Assembly: GCF_002288925.2 (NCBI RefSeq)
Contig: NW_022098045.1
Coordinates: 1,748,237-1,812,236, forward strand
Source of the DNA: Delphinapterus leucas
Taxonomy: Eukaryota; Chordata; Mammalia; Artiodactyla; Monodontidae
DNA: 64,000 nucleotides
Reading direction: 5' to 3'
Part shown: positions 33,041-44,165 of the stretch, in pieces
Numbering within the stretch: position 1 is the stretch's first letter
Layout: each line of letters starts with the position of its first letter
Notes under the pieces: model-generated
Database searches by the model: none
Seen by the model: the letters and a program-made list of their open reading frames with translations, nothing else
Told to the model about the DNA's origin: nothing
Translations under genes and position numbers: made by a program

Positions 33041-34146
33041 ATTATATTGTTATTATTACTGTCAATCCATTGCCAACAAAACTGATACTTTATTCAACAA
33101 TCAGTTGTATTGATTCTCGATACATACACTAGTCAGATATTAGAAACATTTCTTTTTTGTAGGTTGGCTGATTTTTCTGATAAATTTGACGACATATAGC
33201 TTAATGTAATATATGAGGGGAAAAAGTACAATACTTGGAAGGCAAACTCCAAATTATGACCCATTTTCCTCACTGCTGCTCTGCTTGGGAAAGCTCTAAG
33301 GAAGACAAGCAGAGACCACTTCAGACACTGAAAACATTAGGCAGAGCTGACGGGGCAGAACATGGAGCAGAACCAAGGTTCCACCAATGTCCCTTCTAGT
33401 ATTTTATTCCACTTAAAAACGTTACATTTTTGGAAACAAATCTCAATTTTTATTCTTCTTTCTCTGCTGCTGCTGCTAATGATGCAGGCGCTTGCTTTCT
33501 ATGGTGTCATTTTTTCTAAGGAAATATATAGTGGGAAAAAGAGCATATCGTTAAAATACTTTCTCAATTTCAGCATAGGACTTGAGGGATAAATAAGGAA
33601 GTACTATACCTTAACACATAAAAAGTATAAAATATCAACAAACTGTTCAACTCAAACAAAGATTTAATATTCACATTTGAGCTCTCCTTCATAGTAATAT
33701 GCCTAAAGTACATATGCCTCTCATTCATAGTAATATGCCTAAATAACTTTTCTCTTTCAAAAAATACAGTTTTCAGTTTCAATAAACTGGTTTTGACATA
33801 TCCACGGAGATAGTCTGGCAAAAGGTCTTCAGTGAGAGATCCAGGAAACAGGACCAATGAGTTTCATTGAACAAATCCAAAATAGAATTGTAGAGAAATC
33901 CTGAAGACAAGATGTTAAGAGCATCTCCTCCACAAAAGGCTTCCGTAATACATTTGCTACTGTTATAATGAATCATAACTTTCATGATCCCTGGTAGAGA
34001 GCAGTAGAGCAAATACATGACAGCTTAAGATTGGAGAGATCTAACTGTCCAGTAACTTTTCTAATACTAAACATTTTAGGGTGATCAGAAAAAAACATTT
34101 ATTAGTGGTTTGGAATTTGTCATTCCTGTGTCACTGTATGTATTTA
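33041..34146. other. Unassigned, with a duplicated 20-mer
   Basis: TTCATAGTAATATGCCTAAA occurs perfectly at 33688-33707 and 33724-33743. Frames of 76-95 codons at 33362-34018 overlap on opposite strands and have no domain signature. No repeat family is confidently seen. Confidence 0.45.
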
Positions 34147-34277
34147 TGTATGTATGTATTTAATTATTTTTTAATTTATTTTTATGTTTTATTTTTTGGC
34201 TGCGCCGTGTGGCATGTGGCAGTGAAAGCGCAGAGTCCTAACCACCGGACCGCCAGGGAACTCCTGTATGTATGTTT
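34147..34277 (-). mobile_element. CHR-1-like SINE, internally deleted
   Basis: Body 34161-34264. The + strand shows a T-rich end, GGCTGCGCCGTGTGGCATGT, then jumps to GGCAGTGAAAGCGCAGAGTC and CCGGACCGCCAGGGAACTCC. The central part containing the B box is missing compared with the other CHR-1-type copies. Flanks TGTATGTATGTATT (34147-34160) and TGTATGTATGTTT (34265-34277) are a probable target duplication inside a TATG-rich tract. Confidence 0.85.
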
Positions 34278-35884
34278 TCAACTAATTCCTATAGCTGATA
34301 CTCTACACTTAACTTCCTAGATCCAAGTGAATAACTAAATATTTGTTTTATGATTTTAGGAAAAACCCACACAAGCTATGAGAATGATCAATTCTGGTAC
34401 AAAAGCCTATTGAATTGTAGATTTATTAAATATAATGAAATTAAATTTTGAGTAAACAGAAAAATCAAGGCTTAAAGTCCACTGGATCATCTTTTTTCCT
34501 CTTCCCAATTAAGCTGAGGGGCTGCAGCTGTGTCAAGGCTCTCTGGGGCTATTGTCCTCTAATCTCTCATGGTTCCCAGCACATATTGCCACGTTCCTCA
34601 GAGGGTGAGCTCTGGCCCCAAATGCCTAAGCACTGCAGCGAAATCTCCAAGATACGTGCTTGTGGCCACCGGAGAGCAGAAGACAGGCTCAGGAAAGCCC
34701 TTGGGTAGTTGTATTTTTCCTTTTCACTCTGCAGTAAATTTGCCAGAAATCTACAATAAAGAAAACAGTCCTTGGTTCATCTTGTTCATGTTTAGTTTTT
34801 TATGGGGGTCTCATCCCTTCTACAGTAGGATGACACCTTAAGCCACTAGATTTAATATCTCAGGCCACTCTGATTTTCTCAGTGTCTGCTGAGCTTTTCT
34901 ATCAAATCATCACCCTAGGCTTGATCTTGAACAATAAAGGCCTGAGATATGAATGACTCCATGTGCTGTTAATCTATTCCCTTTTAGAGAACAAACTCCT
35001 TCATAAATATGTAAGATATTTTACTATTGTCCTGACAGTGGCCAAATATAACTTACTTTGAGACACTTATTCAATGTATGTTCTATACCACTCTTACAGT
35101 AAATTACTTTATAGAACGAGGTCAAACTTTTTCTGAAAATCAAATTATGATCCTTTTAGTTTAACACTCGATAAACTATGGATACGAATTCAAGAAAACA
35201 CAAGAGTATGCTATTAAAGTGATAAAGTTGTATTAAACAAAAGGTAAATAAACCTGATTACAAAGAGCAAATATGTAGCTAAATCTTATAAATTACATTA
35301 ATTGCATTTTATGTAAAATTTGGACACTTAAACAGAATGTTATTATAAGTGAGATATTATTGGAATAAAACAAATCATTGGATAATTAAAGAAAATCACA
35401 ATAAAATAGATCTAAGTAGCATGACTAGAAGGAAACTCAATGGGAAATGCTGATGCCTGTAGTCTCAATGGTATGATGCAAAAAGAGAAAAGAAAAAGGA
35501 AAAGAAGTACTGATAGTGAATTGGAAAAATAAAATGTAGGGTTGCACAGCCAAAGAAGTTATTTAAATATCTCTAAGAGGGTTATCAAATGTCAAAATTA
35601 TAATTTATAACTTCAATATTAAGAACATAATAAATGAAAATGTTCAAGTCAGAAAGGACCCAGAACATGAAACAAATTCATCTATGTCTGGAACTAATCA
35701 GTATGTAGGTAAATTATAATTTTAAATCCAATCCAATTCAATACGTTGCCGGTCTTCTGATATCTCCTAAAGTTGAAAGTACTGTGACAGATTTTAGAAT
35801 GATTCTAAAATCATTTTAGAATGATTTCTAAAATGGAAAAGAGAAGGAAAAGATTTTAGAATGATTTGTTGAATCAATGTACTA
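34278..35884. other. Unassigned sequence with local palindromic repeats
   Basis: ATTTTAGAATGATT or a one-base variant occurs at 35791, 35813 and 35853, with the inverted ATTCTAAAAT between the first two. Frames at 34448-34841 overlap each other and carry no domain. The GC-richer part at 34500-34700 has no match I can name. Confidence 0.45.
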
Positions 35885-35970
35885 CAATGTTGCTTAGATT
35901 ATGATCTTCAGTCCTTGTGTATTACATTCACCTAGGGTGCTTATTAAAAATGCAAAAAATATAGTCTTAT
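35885..35970 (+). mobile_element. hAT-type MER fragment
   Basis: GTATTACATTCACCTAGGGTGCTTATTAAAAATGC resembles the 'CATCAGAATCACCTGGGGTGCTTGTTAAAAATGC' class of hAT-Charlie fossils. Short and diverged. Confidence 0.5.
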
Positions 35971-36699
35971 CCACCTTATAGAAGCAGAATAAATATGTAG
36001 GTAGAGAGTAAACAATCTTACCAAGCACACCAAAATACTATGTACACTAAAGTTTGGATATCTTCTAGGACTTTATTTAATTGTGAAGGTAGAAGCAGCT
36101 CTGCAGTGTAGAAGATAGAAAAAGATCAAAGATAAAAAGTTCTTTACAGACCAATTCCCATCATAATTCAAGATATAATAAAGTTTTCCTGGCAGTTGGT
36201 AAAAATAGTTATTCTAATTTTCATATTTATAAGGTAGAGATTGGATGTTATAAGCACAGGAAGAAAAGTTGTGACAGAATAAATTTATATCTTTATTAAA
36301 ATTTGTAAGAAAACATTTTAGGTTGTTTCTAATAAAACATTTTAACTACTGATGGTAGCAAACCAATTTTCCATCTATTCCTGCCTCCATACTAAAGGAT
36401 TAATCATGAAAAATATTGCTAAAAGATGTTCACCCTATTTGAAGAAATGAACAAATGAAAAGTCTTTGTCATGTGATAAACTTACTGGAACATGAAAGAC
36501 ATAGACCAGCTGAGGGAAAAGCTTAGAAATCCAAGATGACTATTCATGGTGGATAGAAAGAAGTGTTCTACTTAATTTTCAGGGGAAAGCCAAGGCTAGA
36601 TTAAGAGTGATGACTAAAGACAGTTTAAAACTGTTTACTGCCACATCAACAATATGGCTATGCCCTAAAATATCCCACTACATAAAACATGAAGATACT
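35971..36699. other. Unassigned AT-rich sequence
   Basis: Nothing recognised with confidence. Confidence 0.4.
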
Positions 36700-37489
36700 A
36701 GGTAAATAATGACAAAAATACCATTAAATAATTCTGAATCACCAGAAAGTAAAATAAAAACAAAATCACCAAACATCAAACAAAACCGAACTGAGCAAAC
36801 AACCAAGCAAACAAATGAATGAATCATAAGCTGAAACCAGGATAGCAAGCAAAAATGGAAAACAAGGCTAGCCTGGGATAAAAGACAACACCAGCGACAT
36901 ATATCATTGGGACCCAATGGCTGCACATGGAGGAACAGTAAACAGAACCTAGGGTCTACCCCAAATAGGGTAACTGAACTGAAACCCCTGAAGAAAGCCA
37001 GCACAACCAAACAGGCTATTCATTCTCTGTGAAAATGTTGACTGAGAAGAATTGGCATAACAGGTCAGGTAACTAAGAGGAAATTTATTTGTCTCTGGAA
37101 CTCTGGGTGCAAAAAATAACAGTAATAATATACTCTGAGAATTAAAAAGTACAAAACTTCTCTCTCATATACAAGTCTAGGGTTCAAATTTACATTACTC
37201 CATGTGTTCATGGAAAATCCAAACTGAGTAATTAAATTTATCTGGTCTCAGATTGAAAGAAACCCCCTGGTAATGTTTGAAAAGAAAATGCCTGGGAATT
37301 TCCAGAATTACTGAAAAATATAAATCCATTTATAAGAAACATAAGGATAAGCTGCACCCAAAAAATTAAACCAGATCCATACCTAAACCATCATAGTGAA
37401 ACTGCAGAACACCAAAGACAAAGAAAGGTTCTTGAGACCAGCTAGAGAGAAAAGTCAAAATACCTACAAAGATATGGCTGACACATCCT
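36700..37489 (+). mobile_element. Old LINE-1/HAL1-type segment (ORF1 side)
   Basis: Sense strand of an old L1-like element. The clearest part is AAACCATCATAGTGAAACTG at 37386, then AGAACACCAAAGACAAAGAA and AGACCAGCTAGAGAGAAAAG, found in the ORF1 3' portion of old L1 and HAL1 elements. The upstream part (36700-37370) is more doubtful. The antisense frame at 36678-37010 is a shadow. It is interrupted downstream by an LTR. Confidence 0.6.
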
Positions 37490-37825
37490 AAGACGTGACC
37501 CCTGATGTGTTACATGTTTGTAGAAGTATAATTTCCTCCCCTTGTGTTCTATTGTTCATAGCCAATAAAATATGACAAAGGTGATGGGATAGTTATTCTC
37601 TTGATTAGGTTTCATTACATAAGATTCTGTCTCCAGAAAGGAATGCAGCCCAGTGGACACCTTGATAACAGGCTTAAGAGACCCTAAACAGACAACCCAG
37701 CTCAGCCATGCCTGAACTTCTGACCCGCAGAAACTGTGAGATAACAAATGTAATGTTGTTTTAAGCCACTAGTTGGTGCTAACTTGTTAGGTAGTAGTAG
37801 AAATCTAATACATATTTGGGTACCA
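37490..37825 (+). mobile_element. MLT1-type MaLR LTR
   Basis: The 3' part is diagnostic: CACCTTGATAACAGGCTTAAGAGACCC, AACCCAGCTCAGCCATGCCT, CTGACCCGCAGAAACTGTGA, GATAACAAATGTAATGTTGTTTTAAGCCACTAG and the terminal AGAAATCTAATACAT. It is a solo LTR inserted in the older L1-like element. The 5' boundary is approximate. No internal gene is present. Confidence 0.8.
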
Positions 37826-38950
37826 GGAATAGAGTTCAAATCCACACAGACATAGGTTCAGAGTCTGTGGGACATAGCTAAAGCAGTCCTCCAGAGAAAT
37901 TCCTAGCATTTAGCACACATAAAAATAAAATTAAAACAAATCAATAAAACATTCAATTCAAAAAGAATAGAAAAAGACCAACAGGGTAAAGCAAAATAAA
38001 CAGAAGAAATTCCTAAAGGTAAACATTGAGTTAGAAAACAACAGAAAGTTGATTCTTGAAAAATACAAGATAGACAAATTATTAGCTGAAAAAGGGAGAT
38101 ATCTCAGAGAGAATGACAAATATGCAAAATAAGAAATGAAAAAGGGGCAATATCCAAATATTAAAAAACTTCTTTGAGATTCTATTGCATAACTATATAC
38201 ACATTAATTTTTTAAAACTAGTTGAAATATATAGCCTGTTAGGAAGATATAATTTATAAAATAAGCTTCAATAGATGCAGAAGTTTTAAACAGTCCAATT
38301 TTCATAGATGAAATAAAAGAAGTTGTCAAAGAGCCTCCCCATCCCACAAATGGTATGAAAGGGGAAATCTACAAAACCATAAAGACCAAATGATCTTAAT
38401 GATTTAAACTATGCCAGGGCATTGATAAAGAAGTATAGCTCCTCAGTTATTTTCATTATGTGAGTTTAACATTGATACAAAAACTACACACACACACACA
38501 CAACTACACACACTGTATTTCTAAATATAAATGTGAAATCTTACATGAAATATTAGTAAACAGAATTTAATAGCACTTCAAGTTCAAGTGGGTATTTCAA
38601 TATTAGGAAATCCATTAATAAAATTCATCCTACTATAGATGTAAAAAAAAATTATATGATCATGTCCATATATGCCAGATAGGCATTTCACATAGGTCAA
38701 CCTCAATTTTTAAAAAAAAAATTGATAAAACAGAAATCAATGAGTCATTTCTTAGTGTGATAGATTATATATATATTCATCGATGCAAAAGCCAACATCT
38801 TACTTAATGGAGAAACACTAGATGAATTCCTACTAAGGTGAGGAACGATATAAGGATGCCCATTATCTTTCTTATTAGTTCACATTATATTGAAAATTTG
38901 AGCCAATGTAATTCAACTGGAGAAAGCAAATCACTGAAGCAGAGCTTCCT
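37826..38950 (+). mobile_element. Old LINE-1 ORF2 (sense), degenerate
   Basis: Sense ORF2 landmarks: CTGTGGGACATAGCTAAAGCAGTCC near 37866, TTGATTCTTGAAAAATACAAG near 38050, CATCGATGCAAAAGCCAACATCTTACTTAATGG near 38779, and GATATAAGGATGCCCATTATC near 38848 (the RT region QGCPLS). It contains a (CA)n run at 38488-38503. Many frame breaks. Probably the continuation of the element before the LTR. Confidence 0.75.
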
Positions 38951-39154
38951 ATATAGTAGGAGCCAGGTATGTCAAATGTTGTTCCCCTTAGCTCTTGGAA
39001 TGTCTGAGAGGGTCAAAGCAATTGCCTTTGACCAGAGCAGCCCAATTGACTTGTTCCAGTGAATCACAGTTTGAATGTTAATTCTTAACGTGTGATGTCC
39101 TGTCAAAAAGATTGGGAAGCACAGCTTTAGAAAAATTCTTGTATTTGTGCTCTA
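38951..39154. other. Unassigned spacer in old L1
   Basis: No confident match; may be a very diverged insertion. Confidence 0.35.
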
Positions 39155-39565
39155 GAAGGCATGTACAAGAATGTTCATAAGATCATAAATGTTAGCAAAA
39201 AAACTGAAAACAAGTAAATGTCCTCTTATGAAATGTCCATTGAAAGTCAACTGGATTAATGTATTGTGATATATTAATGCAATATAGCACTGAAGAGCTG
39301 TGACATGGATGAATCTCAAAAAGGAATGTTGAGTGAAAAAAGAAAGTTGCAGCAGAATATGTACTGTAAAATCCCATATTTTAAGTGCACAAACGTATAA
39401 TATTTAATAATCACTGTACAGGGGTACATACATTTATACATGCAAATACACATAGTGTGTATGTATATTCGTGTAAGTATAAAAAAGCAAGGAAATGATA
39501 CACACAGCTCAGCGTAGTGGTCATTCTTCTATGGGGTATGGGTCAAGGGTAGGGACACCTCAAAG
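39155..39565 (+). mobile_element. Old LINE-1 3' end (sense)
   Basis: Sense order of an old L1 3' end: AGAATGTTCATAAGATCATAA, AACTGAAAACAAGTAAATGTCC, ACATGGATGAATCTCAAAAAGG, GTGAAAAAAGAAAGTTGCAGCAG, GTACTGTAAAATCCCATATTTT, and GCTCAGCGTAGTGGTCATTC. Confidence 0.75.
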
Positions 39566-39589
39566 GGGTCAGTAGGGTTCAATTTCTTT

Positions 39590-40490
39590 GTTTTAATTGA
39601 GATATAACTGAAATATAACATTGTATTAATTTTAGCTATACAACACGATTTGATATACCTACCTATAGCAAAATGTTCACCACAATAAGTTTACTTAACA
39701 TCCATCACCAAACGTAGTTAAATATATTTTTTTCCTTGTGATGAGAACTTTTAAGATTTCCTAGCAAATTTCAAATGTACAAAACATAATTATTTTTTTG
39801 AATTGAAATAAGTTTATGATGATTATAAGTTATTAAAATTAAATATTAGAATATAAACAGAATGAAAAAATAAAGAATGGAAACACTTATGTTTCATATA
39901 AACATTAAAAATGATTATTTAGCTGTATTAACAAGAGAGAATTGTCAAGGCAAAAAATTACATGAGAACAGATATTTAAAAAAACTGTAAGTCAATCACA
40001 CTTCAGTAAAACAAGAAAAAGTGTTAAAATTTACTACAAAGATATAATAATTCTAAATTTGTACAACCCAATAACATAGTCTTAAAAAAGGTTTAAAGCA
40101 AATATGATAAAAGCCAAAAGGAGAAATAGACAAATCTACAATCATTGTGGGGGGTTTTCTATGCAACTCTCAATAACAGATAAGAACGTGTAGACCAGGC
40201 TTTGTGGAAATTCAGATGACCAAGAATGTTTGACTGTCTTGGGGAAGTGGCGGCGTTTGCAGTTCCATATGAATTTGAGGACTGGCTTTTCCATTTCTGC
40301 CAAAAAGGCCACTGGAATTTTGTTAAGGATTGCGTTGAATCTTAATTGCTTTGGGTTGTCTTTACAATACATAATTATTAACTATAGTCAACATGCTGTT
40401 ATGGTCATTGCATCCCCAGGCTTATTTATCTTATAAGTGGAATTTTGTACCTTTTGACCCCCTTCACTTCTTTTGACTCCACTCCTACAA
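39590..40490 (-). mobile_element. LINE-1 3' UTR (antisense) split by a scrambled LINE-1
   Basis: 39593-39788 is antisense L1 3' UTR (TTTAATTGAGATATAACTGA to GTACAAAACATAATTATT), and the same UTR resumes at 40366-40490 (TACATAATTATTAACTATAG, then ATCTTATAAGTGGAATTTTG). Between them, 39970-40204 is sense ORF2 endonuclease-domain sequence (AAAAGGAGAAATAGACAAATC near 40117). 40205-40365 is antisense ORF2 from beyond the RT (CCATATGAATTTGAGGACTG). The order of these two pieces is not that of simple twin priming. 39789-39969 is unassigned. Confidence 0.75.
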
Positions 40491-42610
40491 GTTCTATTTC
40501 TTAAACTGCACGGTGGACTCTTGGGAGTTTGCTTTATTATTATTGGTGGTGGGTGGTATGTGTAAGTATTTTCATATTTTAAGAACAGAGGGAAAAGGCA
40601 TAGATATAAATTATCCTCCACAGCTAATATTTCTTTTAATTTTATTTAATAATAATAATATTTAATTGATATTTAGTTATCAGCTAAATTAATTAAATAG
40701 TAGGTTTAATGGATTTAAAATTAATTTAATATTAATTAATAAGAATTAATATTTCATTTATTTATTTAATTTTATTCTAATTGTGTCATCTTAACAAGTA
40801 AATATAATTATTGATATTGTACAAACAATGGCACCCACATTTTATTTTTCATAGAAGCACTGTGAAGAGGAAAACCATTCTGGCATTCTTTTCAGACAGC
40901 TAAACATTTCTGTAGGTTGTTTGGGTCATGATGTTATAACCAAGGTATCATTACCTTCCTGCTGCAATCTAGAATAAAACAGCTTCTTTAGGGTTGTTGT
41001 GAATTTAACCTCAGTAAATATAAGAAAGAATTTGGGAACACCTAAAATGTTTATTTTGGGATAGGGAAATTTGGTTGTTCCCTGGGAAATGACTGAAGTA
41101 AGATAATAACTCTTTCTTTGCTACTACAGAAACAGCACATTCTAGAATTCTGTGATTGGAAAGCAAAAATCCACCACTTTTCCAATGCTTCATTGTTTCT
41201 CAGTAATAAAAATGTCAATGGTCCATGTTTTATATGTGACTGATGACAAACAAATGCAAACAGATTCAAATATTTGTATTATTTACATTTAATTATAGTA
41301 TGATCAATTCATTGAATGATGTGGAATCTGCCAGATATTGGGGTGTATCTGCTCTGTCACAGTCATACTGATCAGACAACATCTGATAATTAGTCAGATT
41401 GCCTTAGCAACTGATTTCTATATCCCTATCTTTTGTGACTTTGGCTGCTGTCCCTCAATGAGTCTTCGTGGTCTCGCTCAAGCAAAGCTCTGATGTGTCC
41501 CATTCTCTAACAATATCTCCGTGAATCCCAGGGCCTCAACCTTGACAGACAGAACATGATGCATTGCTCAGATCACAGAATGAATCACAGAATGAATCAT
41601 ATATTCACCTTTTCTTCTGAACAACTGACCAAGTTGGCCACAGGCTTTAACACCACCTGGGTTCCCATATATACTTATGCAGGCTGTGCACTAGGTAGGT
41701 CCAGGGAGCTATTCCTTGGATTGCAGTATGAATGGCATCCGCCCCTGAGGCTGTGCAAGGCTCTTCACCACATCTGATAGGGCTTATTTCCCCAAACCAG
41801 AGCTCTGGTAATAAAGCAGCTGTTTATCCCTTGTCTATCCTGTAAATGGAAAAATCTCACCTCTAGAAGGGGAACCGTGCCCTACAGGCATAAATAATGC
41901 CTTCACAGTTATTGTGGGTGTCTTCCTGTTTTTGCACCCATGAAAATTCTGTGTGTTTCAAGGATTAATAACAAGATCAGTAATTCAGAGGAGCACTTGC
42001 ATGAAAGGTGTCAGAGCTACATATGCTGTCCAGGTCACAACCCTTATTTATCACTATCTCTTAGAGAAGACATAGAGCTGGACAATCTCAGCAGAGAGCA
42101 TTTGTGGGAAAAGCAAATCTTTTACTGAAAGGCCATGTTTGTTCCATTGTAAGGCAGAGGTCCAGAACCTAGTAAAACAGAAAAACTCAGACATTGACAT
42201 AGGTTGTGCTCTTTGCTTGATTCAAATCTAGTTCACTTTTATCCGCCACAGGAAAACTCACCGGTTTAAAAACCTTGAGCAGTTCTCCTCAGCCCTCTGC
42301 CTGTTTGAATCTCATTTTATTAGCAGCTGGTCCATTTGCCCATGCCATGTCATAAACATCTGCCATCCTAGACTTACACCTGGAGGAGGCCTCCATTAGT
42401 GAAGGCTGATATACATTTGTTTCCACTACCAGGGCACACGTATTCATGCATTCAATTGCACCCTTATGCCAATCCTCATGAGAATGGGCTTGGTTGCATG
42501 AAATTGTCCATTCAATATGGCAGAACTGCTGGTGGCTCAGTATTTACCTCTCCCTAAGATTTCAAAGGTAGAATAAGGAGGATTCTGCTCATGTTGCAAA
42601 TTTATATCTG
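40491..42610. other. Unassigned, with AT-rich tract; possible old LTR material
   Basis: 40630-40785 is almost pure A/T (ATTTAATT repeats). 41330-42160 has a moderate G+C texture and an AATAAA at 41810, which could be an old LTR or ERV remnant, but I recognise no family. The repeated GAATCACA near 41567-41600 is a short tandem duplication. Frames at 41556-41777 and 41940-42128 show no domain. Confidence 0.4.
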
Positions 42611-43010
42611 TCTAGAGAATTATTTTTCTATTTATTCAAGTATAGTTGACTTACAATATTATATTGGTTTCAGGCATACAACATAGTGATTCAATATTTT
42701 TATAGATTATACACAATTCAAAGTTATTATAAAATATTGAGTATATTCCCTGTGCTATGCATTATAATCCCTGTAACTTATTTATTTTATAACTGGTAGT
42801 TTGTACATTTTAATCCCTTTCACCTATTTCACCCCTCCCCCCACCCTATTCCCTCTGGTAACTAATAGTTTGTTCTCTTTATTATGCTAAGTGAAGTAAT
42901 TCAGACAGAGAAAGACAAATACTGTATGTTTTCACTTATAGGTGGAATCTAAAAAACAAAGTAAATAAACAAATATAACTAAACAGAAACAGACTCTAGG
43001 GAATTGTTTT
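42611..43010 (-). mobile_element. Short twin-primed LINE-1 with 16-bp TSD
   Basis: 42627-42880 is antisense L1 3' UTR (AAGTATAGTTGACTTACAAT to TAGTTTGTTCTCTTT). 42881-42994 is sense L1 from just upstream (ATGCTAAGTGAAGTAATTCAG to AAACAGAAACAGAC). In L1 the second piece lies directly before the first, separated by only a few bases, so this is an inverted 5' arm. The duplication TCTAGAGAATTATTTT (42611-42626) matches TCTAGGGAATTGTTTT (42995-43010) at 14 of 16 positions. Read on the - strand it starts AAAA, as expected for the L1 endonuclease site. Confidence 0.95.
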
Positions 43011-43136
43011 GATGGGCTTTACTATGAACTAGGGCCATGGCACCATCCTCTTCATTGTAGATGTGCTCATACACACCAAAAGGAACAATCTTTTCTCTGC
43101 ATGAAATCGTCCCCCTGCCCTTCACCATGTTCAATA

Positions 43137-43453
43137 TGGCTACCCTTCTTTTTTTTTTTTTTAATTATTTATTTATTTATGGCTGTGTTGGGTCTTCGTT
43201 TCTGTGCGAGGGCTTTCTCCAGTTGTGGCAAGCGGGGGCCACTCTTCATCGCGGTGCGCGGGCCTCTCACTATCGTGGCCTGTCTTGTTGCGGAGCACAG
43301 GCTCCAGACGTGCAGGCTCAGTAGTTGTGGCTCACGGGCCTAGTTGCTCCGCGGCATGTGGGATATTCCCAGACCAGGGCTCGAACCTGTGTCCCCTGCA
43401 TTGGCAGGCAGATTCTCAACCACTGCGCCACCAGGGAAGCCCTGGCTACCCTT
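43137..43453 (-). mobile_element. Long CHR-type SINE with TSD
   Basis: Body 43148-43442, about 295 bp, longer than the roughly 200-bp copies. It has a T-rich end with ATTTATTTATTTATGGCTGTGTTGGGTC, then TCTTCATCGCGGTGCGCGGG, and the antisense B box GGGCTCGAACCTGTG. It ends with CCACTGCGCCACCAGGGAAG. The duplication TGGCTACCCTT is perfect at 43137-43147 and 43443-43453. The extra 3' segment marks an older subfamily. Frames on + at 43061-43534 are SINE artefacts. Confidence 0.95.
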
Positions 43454-43549
43454 TTAAGAAAAAAATATCTGGAGTTCCCCAATCCAAGGTCAGGTAATCC
43501 TAAACTGTGGGCCTCTGCTCATTTTTCCCTTTGAGAAGGCTCAGTGAAG

Positions 43550-44165
43550 GTGTTAGTTTTCCCTTGTTGCATAACAAATTTCCACAAACTTAGAAACTGA
43601 AGTCAATGTTCAATTATGAGCTCTCTGCTTCTGTAGGTCAAGAGTCTGGGTCCTCTGCTTAGGGCTTCACAAGGCTGAAATCAAGGTGCCAGACAGACTG
43701 CATTCTCATCTGCAGGCTCTACCAAGAATGGAGCAGCATCCAAGCTCCGTCAGGTTGTTGACAGGATTTATCTCCTTGAGGCTGCAGAGTGCATTGCAGT
43801 GTGCTTCCTGAAAACCTGAAACAGGGAGAAAAAGAATCTCTGCTACTTGGAGTTTCTGCCTTCAGGGAAGGCCTAGGTCCTGGTTTTTTGTTTTGTTTTT
43901 TTTCCAAGGTCACTAATCATTAGGCCCTGGTTTTTAAAGGCTCACCTGATTAGTTCAGGCCAACATAGGTCACTCACTCTTTTGATTAACTTACTATCAA
44001 CTGACTAAGGATCTAAATTATATCCAAAAAACCCCTTCATCTCTGCCATATTCTGTGGGTTAGAAGGAGACCACAAACTCCACCCACACTCAAGGAGATG
44101 GCATTACACAAGGGTGTGACTCAGTGGGGGTCACCCTAGGCTGTATCTGCCACAATATCCTCAAA
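43550..44165 (-). mobile_element. MaLR-type LTR (antisense)
   Basis: Starts TTCCCTTGTTGCATAACAAATTTCC, then AGGGCTTCACAAGGCTGAAATC and CAAGCTCCGTCAGGTTGTTG. Later come AAAGGCTCACCTGATTAGTTCAGG and CTGTATCTGCCACAATA at the other end. This is the antisense of a long mammalian MaLR/ERVL-type LTR, with its 3' end on the left. The frames at 43719-43913 and 44090-44341 lie inside it. Confidence 0.65.
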
